Shown: positions 21,602-31,935, counted from the stretch's first letter. The stretch: 64,000 nt of DNA from Longispora albida DSM 44784 (GCF_000379825.1 NZ_KB903825.1:62001-126000); one strand, 5' to 3'. Notes: generated by a model from the letters alone, not told the origin. Translations and numbers: made by a program.

Positions 21602-23221
21602 ATGCGAGCACTTCCCGGCGGACGGCGGGCAAAAGCCGCCATCGCCCTGGCCGGCGCGGCCCTGGTGGCCGGCAGCCTGCTGGTCACCTCTCCGGCGAGC
21701 GCCGAGCGCCCCGCCGACCTCGTCTCCTACGACGCGGCCGGCCGGATCACCGGCCTGTCGGCTGCCGCTGGCCACACCCTCCGGCCCGCTGCCAAGGGTG
21801 ACGCCGCCGCCCAGGCGACCGCGCACCTCAAGGCGCTGGCCGGCCGGTTCGGCGTGAACGCCAAGCAGTTCGCCGTCGACAAGACGACCGCGCTGCCCGG
21901 CGGCACCGTCGTCCGGTTCCAGCAGACCATCGGCGGCGCGCCGGTGCTCGGCGGCCAGCTCGTGGCGGTGCTCGACGGCGCTGGCGCGCTGTCCTCGCTG
22001 CACGGCAACACCACCACCGCCACCGACAAGGCCGCCAAGCCGGCCAAGGGCGCTGGCGAGTTCGGCGCGAAGACCCGGCAGTCCTTCGCCGACGAGGCGA
22101 AGACCGGCGTCGACGCGCTGGAGGAGGCGGAGAGCCAGCTCGCGTGGTTCGACCCGGCCATCTACGCCGGCACCCCGTCGAAGGGTGACGTCAAGCTGGT
22201 CTGGTCCGTGAAGGTCGAGCCGGCCGGCCTCGACGCCTGGGGCGGCGAGGTGCTCTACGACGCGACCTCCGGCACCGAGGTGCTGCGCCTGTCGCACAAG
22301 CACGAGGCGCTCAGCCGCGCGATCTGCGACGCGAACAGCACCTACGTGTCGACCTCGGCCTTCTGCCTGGCCAAGGGCGCCGCGCGCGTCGAGGGTGGCG
22401 CCGTCTCCGGCGTGACCGACGTCAACGACGCCTTCGACCTGTTCGGCACCACCTCGTCGTACTACCAGACCAACTTCGGCTACGACCTGACCGCCGCCAT
22501 CGGCTCGACCGGCAAGGGCGACAACGTCAAGCGGCTGCGCGCCATCGTCCGGGCCTGCGTCCAGGGCTACGGCTGCCCGATGGAGAACGCCTTCTGGAAC
22601 GGCAAGGGCATGACCTTCGGCGCCGGCTTCGCCTCCGCCGACGACGTGATCGCCCACGAGCTCACCCACGGCGTCACCGAGCACACCTCCGGCCTGGTGT
22701 ACTCCAGCCAGAGCGGCGCGATCAACGAGGCGCTGTCCGACATCTTCGGTGAGTACTCCGACCTGACCAACGGCCGGGGCAACGACGCGGCCGGTGTCCG
22801 CTGGGACATGGGCGAGGATCTGCCGGCCTCGATCGGCGTCATCCGCTCCATGTCGGACCCGACCCGGTTCAGCGACCCGGACAAGGTGTCGAGCAGCCTC
22901 TGGTACAAGGGCACGAACAACAGCGCCTACGTGCACATCAACTCCGGCGTCGGCAACAAGGCCGCGTTCCTGATCGCCGACGGCGGCACCTTCAACGGCC
23001 AGACCATCACCGGCCTGGGCCTCGCGAAGGCCGGCCAGATCTTCTGGCGCGCGCAGAACACGCTGACCTCCTCGGCCACCTACAAGGAGCTCAACACCGT
23101 GCTCCCGGCCGCCTGCCGCTCCCTGGCCACCTCGGGCACCGGCGGCATCACCGCCGCTGACTGCGTGTCCGTCGACCGGGCCGTCCTCGCCACCGAGATG
23201 AACCTGACCCCGGCTGGCTGA
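21602..23221 (+). CDS. secreted M4 (thermolysin-like) neutral metalloprotease
   Basis: Extracellular zinc endopeptidase. The 539 residues have a signal peptide (KAAIALAGAALVAGSLLVTS, cut near ASA-ERP) and a propeptide of about 210 residues (FTP/PepSY-like, with VRFQQTIGGAPVLGGQLVAVL). The catalytic domain has H352-E353-x-x-H356 in VIAHELTHGVTEHTSG and the third zinc ligand E376 in NEALSDIFGEYSD, spaced as in thermolysin. The C-terminal helical domain carries the transition-state histidine region YVHINSGVGNKAAFLIA. Start: ATG at 21602. Probably made as an inactive precursor. Confidence 0.95.
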   Translation: MRALPGGRRAKAAIALAGAALVAGSLLVTSPASAERPADLVSYDAAGRITGLSAAAGHTLRPAAKGDAAAQATAHLKALAGRFGVNAKQFAVDKTTALPGGTVVRFQQTIGGAPVLGGQLVAVLDGAGALSSLHGNTTTATDKAAKPAKGAGEFGAKTRQSFADEAKTGVDALEEAESQLAWFDPAIYAGTPSKGDVKLVWSVKVEPAGLDAWGGEVLYDATSGTEVLRLSHKHEALSRAICDANSTYVSTSAFCLAKGAARVEGGAVSGVTDVNDAFDLFGTTSSYYQTNFGYDLTAAIGSTGKGDNVKRLRAIVRACVQGYGCPMENAFWNGKGMTFGAGFASADDVIAHELTHGVTEHTSGLVYSSQSGAINEALSDIFGEYSDLTNGRGNDAAGVRWDMGEDLPASIGVIRSMSDPTRFSDPDKVSSSLWYKGTNNSAYVHINSGVGNKAAFLIADGGTFNGQTITGLGLAKAGQIFWRAQNTLTSSATYKELNTVLPAACRSLATSGTGGITAADCVSVDRAVLATEMNLTPAG

Positions 23222-23236
23222 TCTTCCCTCCTCACC

Positions 23237-23273
23237 AGTGTGGCCGCTGTCCGTTCCGGACCGCGGCCACACT
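23237..23273 (+). terminator. terminator after the M4 protease
   Basis: AGTGTGGCCGC pairs with GCGGCCACACT, with an inner GTCCG/CGGAC helix, starting 16 nt past the stop. It separates the two protease genes. Confidence 0.7.
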
Positions 23274-23298
23274 GCCACCCCCCGAAGGAAGGAACCAC

Positions 23299-24486
23299 AT
23301 GAAACGCCTGCTCCTCACCGCCGCCGCCGCTGGCCTGCTCGCCGCGGCCACAGGTGTACCGGCCAGCGCGGCCGGCACGCCCATCCCCGGTCACGGCCTG
23401 GGCCTCGCCGAGGTACGCGGGGCCTCGTCCGGGGCCGCAGTGCCGGGCAGCTACATCGTCCGGCTCCGTGACGGCGCCGACGCGCCCGGCCTGGCCCGCG
23501 CCCTGGGTATCAAGGCCGAGCGGACCTGGCAGGCCGGGATCTCCGGCTTCACAGCCCAGCTCAGCACCGGGCAGCTCACGGCGCTGCGCCGCCAGGCACA
23601 GGTCAGCTACGTCCAGCAGGACAGCTACCTCGACGCGCCGGCCCTGGACACCACCCAGACGCCGGTACCGTCCTGGGGCCTCGACCGGATCGACCAGACG
23701 GCCCTCCCGCTGTCGGGTGGCTACACCTACAACGCCGACGGCACCGGCGTGCACGCGTACATCATCGACACCGGCGTCGACCCGTCCCACCCGGACTTCG
23801 GCGGCCGCGCCAGCCAGGACTACGACGCGACCCGCGACCGGGGCGGCCTGTGTGACGACCACGGCACCCACGTGGCCGGCACGATCGGCTCGGCGACGTA
23901 CGGCGTCGCGAAGAAGGCCAAGCTGCACGGCGTGAAGGTCATCGCGTGCAAGCGGCAGACGATGTCCATGTTCATCGACGGCGTCAACTGGGTCACCGCC
24001 AACGCCCAGAAGCCCGCCGTGGCGAACATGTCGTGGAACGCCTCCGGCCAGTTCGACCAGACCCTCAACGACGCCGTCGAGGCGCTGGCCGCGTCCGGTG
24101 TCTTCGTCGCGGCCTCGGCCGGGAACACCGGCGCGGACTCCTGCTCGATCTCGCCGCGCGCTGCAGCCGGGATCACCGTCGTCGCGAACTCCACCAAGGA
24201 CGACGCGCGTGCCTCCTCGTCCAGCACGGGCACCTGCGTCGACCTCTACGCCCCGGGTACGTCGATCCTGTCGACCATCCGCAACGGCGGGACGGCGACC
24301 TACAGCGGCACGTCCATGGCCACCCCGCACGTCGCGGGTGCCGCAGCGCTGTACAAGGCGGCCAACGGTGACGTCACGACCGCCACGCTCAACCAGTGGT
24401 TCGTCGACAAGGCCACACCCGGCATCATCTCGGGCGGCTCGACCGGCAACACCGCCAACCGGCTGCTGAACACCGCCGGCCTGTAA
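23299..24486 (+). CDS. secreted subtilisin-like serine protease (S8, proteinase K type)
   Basis: The 395 residues have a signal peptide (KRLLLTAAAAGLLAAATGV, cut near ASA) and an I9 inhibitor propeptide (GSYIVRLRDGADAPGLARALG). The catalytic triad is D157 (IIDTGVD), H188 (HGTHVAGTIG) and S339 (GTSMATPHVAG), with the oxyanion asparagine in ASAGNTG. Cysteines in GLCDDHG, VIACKR, ADSCSIS and TGTCVDL fit two disulfides. The usual GSG-T loop after the VIAC strand is replaced by KRQTMSM. It has its own GAAGGAAGG ribosome-binding site. Confidence 0.93.
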   Translation: MKRLLLTAAAAGLLAAATGVPASAAGTPIPGHGLGLAEVRGASSGAAVPGSYIVRLRDGADAPGLARALGIKAERTWQAGISGFTAQLSTGQLTALRRQAQVSYVQQDSYLDAPALDTTQTPVPSWGLDRIDQTALPLSGGYTYNADGTGVHAYIIDTGVDPSHPDFGGRASQDYDATRDRGGLCDDHGTHVAGTIGSATYGVAKKAKLHGVKVIACKRQTMSMFIDGVNWVTANAQKPAVANMSWNASGQFDQTLNDAVEALAASGVFVAASAGNTGADSCSISPRAAAGITVVANSTKDDARASSSSTGTCVDLYAPGTSILSTIRNGGTATYSGTSMATPHVAGAAALYKAANGDVTTATLNQWFVDKATPGIISGGSTGNTANRLLNTAGL

Positions 24487-24497
24487 CACCACGCACT

Positions 24498-24533
24498 CCG
24501 CCCGGGACCGCTCCTCCGTCTGGTCCCGGGCGG
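24498..24533 (+). terminator. terminator after the subtilase
   Basis: CCGCCCGGGACC and GGTCCCGGGCGG form a perfect 12-bp stem with a 12-nt loop, 11 nt beyond the stop. Confidence 0.65.
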
Positions 24534-24642
24534 CCTGCTGTCCGGGCCCGGCCGAATTTCGCTTGACTTGCTCCAGGGGCGACCGTGCACTGTGGCGGGA
24601 CACCGGGCACGGTGCCGGTATCACGGGGAGGCAGCAGCGGCG

Positions 24643-25866
24643 ATGGAGATCCGGCCTACGACCGACCAGGACCTCGACGTCTTCGTCGACACGCTGCACG
24701 CCGCGTTCGGGTTCTTCCGGGAGAACCCGGCCGAGGGCCGCGGAGTCTGGTGGTCGGCGATCGAGATGGACCGCAACCTGCTCGCCGTCACGGCGCAGGG
24801 GCAGCCGATCGGCACCGCCGGCGCGTATACCTTCGAGCTCACCCTGCCCGGCGGGATCCTCGCCCCGGCTGCCGGGGTGACCCTCGTCGGCGTCCTGCCC
24901 ACACACCGGCGTCAGGGCGTGCTCACCGCGCTGATGCGGCAGCAGCTCGCTGGCCTGCGGGCCCGAGGCGAGTTCCTCGCCGTGCTGACCGCCTCCGAGG
25001 CCCCGATCTACGGCAGGTTCGGCTACGGGCCGGCGACGTTCACCTCCCGGCTGACCGTGCCACGCCACCGGGCCGCCCTCACCCCGCCCCGGGCGGGCGC
25101 GACGGCCGGGACACTGGCGGGCGGCTCGGCCGAGGTTCTGCTGCGTGCCAGGTGCGGCGAGATCCTGGAGGAGGTGTACGACCAGTACCGCCGCGTGCAG
25201 CCCGGTGCTCTGTCGAGGCCACACCGCTGGTGGGCACTGGGCGCGGGTCAGCCTCCGGTCGCCGCCACACCGCGCTACGTCGCCGTCCACCGTGACGCTC
25301 ACGGCGTCCCGGACGGGTACGCCAGTTACTCCCTCAGCGGAGACTCCGAGACCCTGACGGTCGACGAGACCATTGCCGCCGACGATGCCGTTTTCACTGC
25401 CCTCGCTGGGCTGGTACTCCAGCACGACCTGGTCAAGCAGATCGTGTTCAGGAACCACCCGCCCGGGCACCCGCTGCGCTGGCAGCTCGCGGACTACCGG
25501 GCAGGCCAGGTGACCGACGAGAAGGACTGGCTCTGGCTACGCCTGCTGGACGTTCCGCGTGCGCTGGCCGCCCGCGCGTGGTTCACCGACGGCGACCTCG
25601 TACTCGACGTCAGCGACCCGTTCCTCGGCGAGCACGGCTGCCACCTGCTGTCGGTACGGGGTGGCCGGGCCGAGTGCGTCCCGACCGACCTGGATCCCGA
25701 CCTGTCACTCGACGTGCGGGACCTAGCCTCTGTCTACCTCGGCGGCACCGCGCCGAGCACGCTCGTGCATGCCGGGCACATCAGGGCTCACAGCCCGGAG
25801 GCCGCAGCCCGCGCTGACGCTCTCTTCCGCCCCGAGCGTGCCCCGCACTGCCTGCACTGGTTCTGA
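24643..25866 (+). CDS. Eis-like GNAT N-acetyltransferase
   Basis: Acetyl-CoA-dependent amine acetyltransferase related to mycobacterial Eis, a family that acetylates aminoglycosides and other amines at several sites. The 407 residues comprise a first GNAT domain (VTLVGVLPTHRRQGVLTALMR, the CoA loop, about residues 85-105), a second GNAT-like domain and a C-terminal SCP2-like domain. The protein ends in phenylalanine with a free carboxylate (HCLHWF), the catalytic base in Eis. A GGGGAGG ribosome-binding site is 12 nt upstream. The true substrate is unknown. Confidence 0.85.
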   Translation: MEIRPTTDQDLDVFVDTLHAAFGFFRENPAEGRGVWWSAIEMDRNLLAVTAQGQPIGTAGAYTFELTLPGGILAPAAGVTLVGVLPTHRRQGVLTALMRQQLAGLRARGEFLAVLTASEAPIYGRFGYGPATFTSRLTVPRHRAALTPPRAGATAGTLAGGSAEVLLRARCGEILEEVYDQYRRVQPGALSRPHRWWALGAGQPPVAATPRYVAVHRDAHGVPDGYASYSLSGDSETLTVDETIAADDAVFTALAGLVLQHDLVKQIVFRNHPPGHPLRWQLADYRAGQVTDEKDWLWLRLLDVPRALAARAWFTDGDLVLDVSDPFLGEHGCHLLSVRGGRAECVPTDLDPDLSLDVRDLASVYLGGTAPSTLVHAGHIRAHSPEAAARADALFRPERAPHCLHWF

Positions 25867-25868
25867 CG

Positions 25869-26675
25869 CTAGCCTCGGGCGAGGACCGCAGCGTCCAGGG
25901 CCGTGCGCATCTGCTCGCGCGGGGCCGGGAGGCCGGTGAAGAGCTGGAACTGGCCGTACGCCTGGGCGGCCAGCAGGTCCAGCCCGCTCACCACCTGGCA
26001 GCCGGCGCGCAGGGCCGAGGCGGCCAGCGGGGTCGGCCACGGGTCGTAGAGCACGTCGAAGACGACCGTCTCGGGGCGGAGCTGGAAGTTGTCCAGGCCG
26101 GCCGTGCCCTTCGGTACCGTCGAAATGATCACGTCGGCGCTGGCAGCCTCCCGGACCTCCTCCCAGGAACCGGTGACCATCGGGACGCCCATGCGCGACG
26201 CCAGCGGCAGCAGGGAGTCCACGGCGGCCTGCTCGCGCCGCGCGAAGACCGTGACCCGCGCACCGAGCACGTAGGCGGCGCTCAGCGCGGCCTTGGCCGT
26301 ACCGCCCGCGCCGAGGATCGCGACGTCGCGGACCTGGAAGCAGTCCACGTCCTGCAACGCCGACACCATGCCCGGCGCGTCGGTGTTGTCCGCGTAGCGG
26401 CGGCCGTCCCGCAGGACGAGCGTGTTGGCCGCGCCGAGCAGCTGGGCCAGCTCCGAGACCTCGGTCGCCACCGGCAGGGCGACCTCCTTCAGCGGCATCG
26501 TGAGCGACAGCCCGGCCCACTCTGGGCCGCAGCTGTCCACGAAGGACGCCAGATCCGGCTTGTCCACCTCGAAGGCGCCGTAGCTCCAGTCGAGCCCCAG
26601 GGCGGCGTAGCCGGCGTTGTGCAGCACGGGCGACAGGGAATGGCTGATCGGGCAGCCGAGGACCGCGGCTCTCAC
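25869..26675 (-). CDS. aroE: shikimate dehydrogenase
   Basis: NADPH-dependent reduction of 3-dehydroshikimate. From GTG at 26675 (VRAAVLGCPISHSLSPVLHNA) it has 268 residues. Shikimate-binding SLSP and the catalytic lysine in SLTMPLKEVALP are present. The Rossmann glycine loop is VAILGAGGTAKAALSAAY. The GTG overlaps the mltG stop as GTGA. It faces the Eis-like gene with only 2 nt between stops. It is separate from the aroC operon, as is usual in actinobacteria. Confidence 0.95.
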   Translation of the reverse strand: MRAAVLGCPISHSLSPVLHNAGYAALGLDWSYGAFEVDKPDLASFVDSCGPEWAGLSLTMPLKEVALPVATEVSELAQLLGAANTLVLRDGRRYADNTDAPGMVSALQDVDCFQVRDVAILGAGGTAKAALSAAYVLGARVTVFARREQAAVDSLLPLASRMGVPMVTGSWEEVREAASADVIISTVPKGTAGLDNFQLRPETVVFDVLYDPWPTPLAASALRAGCQVVSGLDLLAAQAYGQFQLFTGLPAPREQMRTALDAAVLARG

Positions 26676-27847
26676 TTGCAGGCATCCCCCGACAGCACGC
26701 CGGCCTGGCATGCCTTGCGGATGTTGGCCCGGTGCTCGTCGTCGGTGACCGCGAAGGCCGAGTGGCCCTCCTTGTCGACGGCGACGAAGAAGACCCAGTC
26801 ACCGGGTGGCGGGTCCATCGCGCCCTTCAGCGCGGCCGAGCCCGGGTTCGAGATGGGGCCGGCCGGCAGGCCCTTGCTGCTCGCCCCGGTGTTGTACGGG
26901 TTCTTGGTGTCGTTGAGCTCCGCCGCGGTCAGGTCCGAGGAGCTCTTCGTCGGCTTGCCCTGCTTCTCCAGCCAGTAGTTGGCCGTCACGTCGAACTGGA
27001 GGGGCATGTTCTTCTTGTACGCGCGGTTGTACGCCACCCTGGCAACCTTACCCAGGTCGTCCACATTGCCCGACTCCACCTGGGCCAGTGAGGCCACGAC
27101 CAGCGCCTCGAACGGCGAGATCTTCCGCTCGTTCTGCACCTTGTTCAGGAAGTCCAGCGCCTCCATCTCCTGGTTGAACCGGAAGATGATGGCCTTGAGC
27201 ACCGACTCCGCGGTGAAGCCCGGCTCGAACTCGTAGGTGTCCGGGAACAGGAAGCCCTCGATCGACTTCTCGACCGGCTTGCCGTCGTTGCGCTTGAACC
27301 AGAAGTCCGGCACGCCCAGCGCCACGGGATCGGCGATCAGCGCCTTGTAGTCAGCGACGGGGATGCCGGTGGCCTTCGACAGCGCGTCGAGCGTGCCGCC
27401 GATGGTCAGGCCCTCGCGGAGCGTCACCTTCGTCGTGATCTTGTTCTTGAGGTCCAGCAGCATCGCGAGCGCGTCCTTGGCCCGCATCTGCTTGCGTACC
27501 TTGTACGTCCCCGGCTGGATCTTGGTGCTGTCCGGGTTCTCCTTCGCGGCGTTGACGAAGGCCTTGGCGCTCTTGACGACGTCGGCGTGCATCAGGTTGT
27601 TGCCGATGTCGGCGATGGACTCGCCCTTCTTCACCTTCACGCTCGTGTCGGAAGAGCCAGCTGTCTCGTAGTCCGGCACGGCGAAGAAGTCACCGAGCTT
27701 GTTCGCGCCGTACCAGGCGCCGCCGCCCAGCGCGCCGAGGATCACGACGACCAGGATCATGGCCAGGCCGCTACGGCCCTTCTTCCGCCGCCTGCGGTGC
27801 CGGCCGGGATCGACGTCCTCGTACACGAGCTCCAGGTCGTCCATCAT
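26672..27847 (-). CDS. mltG: endolytic murein transglycosylase MltG (YceG)
   Basis: Inner-membrane lytic transglycosylase thought to terminate nascent glycan strands. The 391 residues have a basic cytoplasmic start (GRHRRRRKKGRSG), one membrane helix (LAMILVVVILGALGGGAWYG) and a LysM-like segment. The YceG domain has the family glutamate in VASLAQVESGNVDD and the motif LPAGPISNPGSAALKGA. The start is ATG at 27847, immediately after the ruvX stop. A second ATG follows directly. Confidence 0.94.
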   Translation of the reverse strand: MMDDLELVYEDVDPGRHRRRRKKGRSGLAMILVVVILGALGGGAWYGANKLGDFFAVPDYETAGSSDTSVKVKKGESIADIGNNLMHADVVKSAKAFVNAAKENPDSTKIQPGTYKVRKQMRAKDALAMLLDLKNKITTKVTLREGLTIGGTLDALSKATGIPVADYKALIADPVALGVPDFWFKRNDGKPVEKSIEGFLFPDTYEFEPGFTAESVLKAIIFRFNQEMEALDFLNKVQNERKISPFEALVVASLAQVESGNVDDLGKVARVAYNRAYKKNMPLQFDVTANYWLEKQGKPTKSSSDLTAAELNDTKNPYNTGASSKGLPAGPISNPGSAALKGAMDPPPGDWVFFVAVDKEGHSAFAVTDDEHRANIRKACQAGVLSGDACK

Positions 27848-28294
27848 CTACAGCCGCCTCCGCGCGTCCAGGTATCCCTGAAGGATCTCGACCGCGGCCG
27901 CCTGATCGACGACCGCTCGCTGACGCCTCCCCTTGACGCCTCGCTCGGCGAGCCTGCGGCCCGCCACCACCGTCGACATCCGCTCGTCCGCGAAGACGAC
28001 GCCGATGCCCGGCAGCCTTTCCGTCAATCGGGCAGCGTACTGCCGGACGGCGGCAGCCGCGAGCCCCTCTTTCCCGTTCAGTGCCACCGGGAGGCCGACA
28101 ACGACCTCTATTGCCTCATATTCGGCGACAATCTGGGCGATTTCCCCAATTTCGGCACCCCCCTCGGGGTCCCTGCGCAGCGTGACCAGCGGAGTGGCCA
28201 GGATGCCATCGGGATCGGAGCGCGACACCCCGACCCGGACGTTCCCGACGTCGATCCCCACCCGGACCCCGCGCCGCCACTCAGCGGCCGTCAC
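27848..28294 (-). CDS. ruvX: RuvX/YqgF family putative pre-16S rRNA nuclease
   Basis: RNase H-like fold protein proposed to process 16S rRNA 5' ends. I choose GTG at 28294 (VTAAEWRRGVRVGIDVGNVRVG), with GAGAGGGG about 8 nt upstream, giving 148 residues. Catalytic acids are visible in GIDVGNVRVGV, VVGLPVALNG and FADERMSTVVAGR. The frame stays open for 36 more codons upstream, without a good start. It sits between alaS and mltG, a conserved actinobacterial order. Confidence 0.92.
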   Translation of the reverse strand: MTAAEWRRGVRVGIDVGNVRVGVSRSDPDGILATPLVTLRRDPEGGAEIGEIAQIVAEYEAIEVVVGLPVALNGKEGLAAAAVRQYAARLTERLPGIGVVFADERMSTVVAGRRLAERGVKGRRQRAVVDQAAAVEILQGYLDARRRL

Positions 28295-28439
28295 GCGCCT
28301 GCCCCTCTCGATCGCAGTCACGGCACCAGAAGCAAGTCTGCTCCCCCGGCACCGTTCACGAGCACCGAACCCCCGGCACAGCCCGTACCCGGGCGCGGCC
28401 ACGCTGCCAGCAGGCTAGCGGCACCAGCCCCGGTGCGCA

Positions 28440-28477
28440 GCATCCGGCCGGCCCCGTCACCAGGGCTGACCGGATGC
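28440..28477 (-). terminator. hairpin after alaS
   Basis: GCATCCGG and CCGGATGC enclose GCCC/GGGC inner pairing, 10 nt past the alaS stop. It is the only structure I see in the 193-nt gap between alaS and ruvX. Confidence 0.55.
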
Positions 28478-28487
28478 GTCGGACATG

Positions 28488-31175
28488 TCAGGCGCGGTCG
28501 CCGACCAGCTTCTCCACGGCGGCCAGCAGCGCACCAGCCTGCTCGGCCGGGAGGCCACCACCCTGGGCCAGATCGGGGCTGCCGCCGCCCTTGCCGGACA
28601 GCGCGCCCTTCACCAGGTCGCCGGCCGACAGGCCCAGCTCCTTGGCCTTCGCGTTCACCGTGATCACGATCGAGGCCTTACCGCCGGCCTTCGCCGTGAT
28701 CGCCACGACAGCCGGACGGGCCGGGTCGATCTTGCCCCGGACATCCTGGGCGAGCGTGCGGACATCGCCTGCCCCGGTACCCTCCGGCGCCTCAGCCCCC
28801 ACGAAGGCCACGCCCCGGACATCCCTGGCACCGGCGGCGAGCCCGCCGGAGTTGGCCAGCACCATCTGGGCGCGCAGCTTCTCCAGCTCGCGCTCCGTGT
28901 CCTTGAACTGGGCCACGAGCTGCGTCACCCGGTCGCCGAGCTGGTCGGACGGCACCTTCATCAGCTCGGACAGGCGCAGCACGAGGTCGCGCTCGCGGGC
29001 CAGGTACCGGAAGGCCTCGATGCCGACCACGGCCTCGATCCGCCGCGAGCCAGCGCCCACGGACGACTCCCCGGTGACGGCCAGCGGGCCGATCTGCGCC
29101 GAACGGTCGACGTGCGTGCCACCGCACAGCTCACGCGACCACTCGCCGCCGATCTCGACGACCCGGACGTCCTCGTCGTACGTCTCGCCGAACAGCGCGA
29201 TCGCGCCGATCTCCTTGGCCTTCGCCAGCGGCATCACGTTCGCGGTGACGGCGAGGTCCTTGCGGACGGCGAGGTTGGAGACCTCCTCGACCTCGCTGCG
29301 CGTCTCGGCCGACAGGCCACCGCGCCACGAGAAGTCGAGCCGCAGGTAACCCGGCCGGTTGTACGAGCCGGACTGCAGCGCCGCCGGGCCGAGCACCTGC
29401 CGGAGCGCGGCGTGCACCACGTGCGTGCCGGAGTGCGCCTGCCGGGCGCCGACCCGCCACTCGGGGTCGACGGCGGCGTGCACCTTCTGGCCGACGTGCA
29501 GCTCACCGTGCAGCACGCGTACCTGGTGGGTGACGAGCTTCTTCACCGGCCGCTGGACGTCGAGCACCTCGGCCTCGACCGAGTCGCCGGCGATCCGGCC
29601 GGCGTCGGAGTCCTGGCCACCGGACTCGGCGTAGAACGGGGTCCGGTCCAGGATCACCGTGACGATCTCGCCCGGGGCGGCGTGCCGGGTCGGCAGGCCG
29701 TCCTTCAGCATCGCGAGGACCGTCGAGTCCGTCTCCAGCGTCGAGTACGCCAGCCAGTCCGTCGGGCCGTGCTCGTCGAGTACCGAGCGGAAGGCCGACA
29801 GGTCGGCGTGACCGCTCTTGCGGGCGGCGGCGTCGGCCTTGGCCCGCGCGCGCTGCTCGGCCATCAGGGAGCGGAAGCCCTCCACGTCGACCGTCAGGCC
29901 CTGCTCGGCGGCGATCTCCAGGGTCAGGTCGATCGGGAAGCCGTACGTGTCGTGCAGCTGGAACGCCTTCGTCCCGGCCAGTGCCTGCCCGCCGGCCTGC
30001 TTGGTCTCGGTGAGCGCGAGGTCGAGGATCGTGGTGCCCTGCCGGAGGGTGGACAGGAAGGCGTCCTCCTCGGCGTAGGCGTACTGCGAGATGCGCTCGA
30101 AGTCGCTCTCCAGCTCCGGGTAGCTCGGGGCCATGCAGTCGCGGGCCACCGGCAGCAGGTGCGGGAGGGCCTGGCCCTCGAAGCCGAGCAGCCGGATCGA
30201 GCGGATCGCCCGGCGGATGATCCGGCGGAGCACGTAGCCCCGGCCCTCGTTCGACGGGGTCACGCCGTCGCCGATCAGCATCAGGCCGGTGCGGACGTGG
30301 TCGGCGATCACGCGCAGCCGCACGTCGTCGGGGTGCGACTCGGAGGCGATGTGGCTCTTGGAGAGGCCGTACCGCCTGCCGGTCAGCTCCTCGGCCTTGG
30401 TGATCAGCGGGCGGACCTCGTCGATCTCGTACAGGTTGTCGACGCCCTGGAGCACCGAGGCGATCCGCTCGAGGCCCATGCCGGTGTCGATGTTGCGGGA
30501 GGGCAGCTCACCGAGGATCGGGTAGTTCTCCTTGTCCGAGCCGGCACCGCGCTCGAACTGCATGAAGACGTTGTTCCAGACCTCGAGGTAGCGGTCCTCG
30601 TCGACGGCAGGGCCGCCCTCCTGGCCGTAGGCCGGGCCGCGGTCGTAGTAGATCTCCGAGCACGGGCCGCACGGGCCGGGGATGCCCATCGACCAGAAGT
30701 TGTCGGCCTTGCCCCGGCGGACGATCCGGTCGAGCGGGAGGCCCACCGACGTGTGCCAGATGTCGATGGCCTCGTCGTCGTCGAGGTACACCGTGGCCCA
30801 CAGCCGCTCGGGGTCGAGCCCGTAGCCGCCGTCGGCGACGGACTTGGTGAGCAGGTCCCAGGCCATCGGGATCGCTTCGGCCTTGAAGTAGTCGCCGAAG
30901 GAGAAGTTGCCGTTCATCTGGAAGAACGTGCCGTGCCGGCTGGTCTTGCCGACCTCGTCGATGTCGGGCGTCCTGATGCACTTCTGCACGGAGACGGCAC
31001 GCGGCCACGGGGCTGCCTGCTGACCCAGGAAGTATGGGACGAACTGCACCATGCCGGCGTTGATGAACAGGAGGTTGGGGTCCTCGATCGCCGGCAGGGG
31101 TGCGCTGGGCACGACCGTGTGCCCGTTCGCCTCGAAATGGGCCAGGAACCGGCGCTTAATCTCCGCGGTCCGCAT
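28488..31175 (-). CDS. alaS: alanyl-tRNA synthetase
   Basis: Charges tRNA-Ala. The 895 residues contain the class II catalytic core ([20 protein letters not shown] near the N-terminus) and the editing domain zinc-site motifs [15 protein letters not shown] and [13 protein letters not shown]. The C-terminal DHHA1/C-Ala domain ends with [14 protein letters not shown]. Start: ATG at 31175. It overlaps the stop of the small DUF6167 gene by one base. Confidence 0.98.
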   Translation of the reverse strand: MRTAEIKRRFLAHFEANGHTVVPSAPLPAIEDPNLLFINAGMVQFVPYFLGQQAAPWPRAVSVQKCIRTPDIDEVGKTSRHGTFFQMNGNFSFGDYFKAEAIPMAWDLLTKSVADGGYGLDPERLWATVYLDDDEAIDIWHTSVGLPLDRIVRRGKADNFWSMGIPGPCGPCSEIYYDRGPAYGQEGGPAVDEDRYLEVWNNVFMQFERGAGSDKENYPILGELPSRNIDTGMGLERIASVLQGVDNLYEIDEVRPLITKAEELTGRRYGLSKSHIASESHPDDVRLRVIADHVRTGLMLIGDGVTPSNEGRGYVLRRIIRRAIRSIRLLGFEGQALPHLLPVARDCMAPSYPELESDFERISQYAYAEEDAFLSTLRQGTTILDLALTETKQAGGQALAGTKAFQLHDTYGFPIDLTLEIAAEQGLTVDVEGFRSLMAEQRARAKADAAARKSGHADLSAFRSVLDEHGPTDWLAYSTLETDSTVLAMLKDGLPTRHAAPGEIVTVILDRTPFYAESGGQDSDAGRIAGDSVEAEVLDVQRPVKKLVTHQVRVLHGELHVGQKVHAAVDPEWRVGARQAHSGTHVVHAALRQVLGPAALQSGSYNRPGYLRLDFSWRGGLSAETRSEVEEVSNLAVRKDLAVTANVMPLAKAKEIGAIALFGETYDEDVRVVEIGGEWSRELCGGTHVDRSAQIGPLAVTGESSVGAGSRRIEAVVGIEAFRYLARERDLVLRLSELMKVPSDQLGDRVTQLVAQFKDTERELEKLRAQMVLANSGGLAAGARDVRGVAFVGAEAPEGTGAGDVRTLAQDVRGKIDPARPAVVAITAKAGGKASIVITVNAKAKELGLSAGDLVKGALSGKGGGSPDLAQGGGLPAEQAGALLAAVEKLVGDRA

Positions 31176-31441
31176 CAGTAGCCGTCGCTCTCTTCTTCCA
31201 CATAGTCGGTGATCAGCGCGCCGTCGGCGAAGGCGGCGTGGATCTCCGCCTCGCGCTCGGCCGCGCCGTTGCGTACGTCGTCGATAAAGCTACGGACCTC
31301 GCCCAGCAGGCCGCCGGCCGAGTCCCCGATCTGCCCGGCGATCCCCTTCGGGGTGAAGGACTCGGCGGTCTGGGTCAGCTTGCGGATCACCAGCACGCCG
31401 ATCCCGACGCCGATGCCCAGCCACAGCACCCGCTTGAACAT
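31175..31441 (-). CDS. DUF6167-type small membrane protein
   Basis: Function unknown. The 88 residues start with one membrane helix ([21 protein letters not shown]), followed by an amphipathic, acidic cytoplasmic tail. Small proteins like this regularly sit directly upstream of alaS in actinobacteria, beside a DUF948 protein. The stop overlaps the alaS start by one base, so coupled translation is likely. Confidence 0.8.
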   Translation of the reverse strand: MFKRVLWLGIGVGIGVLVIRKLTQTAESFTPKGIAGQIGDSAGGLLGEVRSFIDDVRNGAAEREAEIHAAFADGALITDYVEEESDGY

Positions 31442-31444
31442 GGC

Positions 31445-31891
31445 CTACCTGCCCTTCCGGCGTGCCTTCATCTCCTCGCGGACCTCGCGTTCCTCCGAGT
31501 CGTGCCTCCGCTTGGCCGTGGCCTTGCGGAACCCGTAGCCGAGCGCGGCCACCTTGACGATCGGGTTGGACGCCGCGGCCGTGACGACGGTGGCCAGGTT
31601 GGCCACGTTCGCCGTGACGTGCGAGGCGTGACTCGTGATCGTGTCCACCTTGGCGAGCTGCACGTTGACGCCGTCCAGCGTCGTCTGCACCTGGCCGAGG
31701 GCCACGTTCACGTTGTCCACTGTGGTGTTGACGTTGCGCAGCAACGGGCCGGTGCGGTCCGTCATGTCGGTCAGCGCCCGCGTCGCGGCGTCGACCGTGT
31801 GCCGCAGCCGCAGGATCGGAACCGCGAGAAACGCGACCAGCGCGACGAATGCCACCGCCGCGATCAGCGCCGCGACCTCTCCGTACGACAC
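31445..31891 (-). CDS. DUF948 domain membrane protein
   Basis: Function unknown. From GTG at 31891 (VSYGEVAALIAAVAFVALVA), with AAGGGGGA upstream, the product is 148 residues. An N-terminal membrane helix is followed by an extended coiled coil (residues about 35-115) with heptad-like repeats, such as NVNTTVDNVNVALGQVQTTL. The tail is basic (KRRHDSEEREVREEMKARRK). This is the usual DUF948 build, resembling tethering or scaffold proteins. Three bases separate it from the DUF6167 gene. Confidence 0.82.
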   Translation of the reverse strand: MSYGEVAALIAAVAFVALVAFLAVPILRLRHTVDAATRALTDMTDRTGPLLRNVNTTVDNVNVALGQVQTTLDGVNVQLAKVDTITSHASHVTANVANLATVVTAAASNPIVKVAALGYGFRKATAKRRHDSEEREVREEMKARRKGR

Positions 31892-31935
31892 GGGTGTCCC
31901 CCTTCGTGACAAACCTACCGCGCAGAACCCTATCG

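Noticed and set aside
28485-31181. An 898-codon open frame opposite alaS
   Set aside because: Same antisense composition bias; alaS covers the whole stretch with intact motifs.
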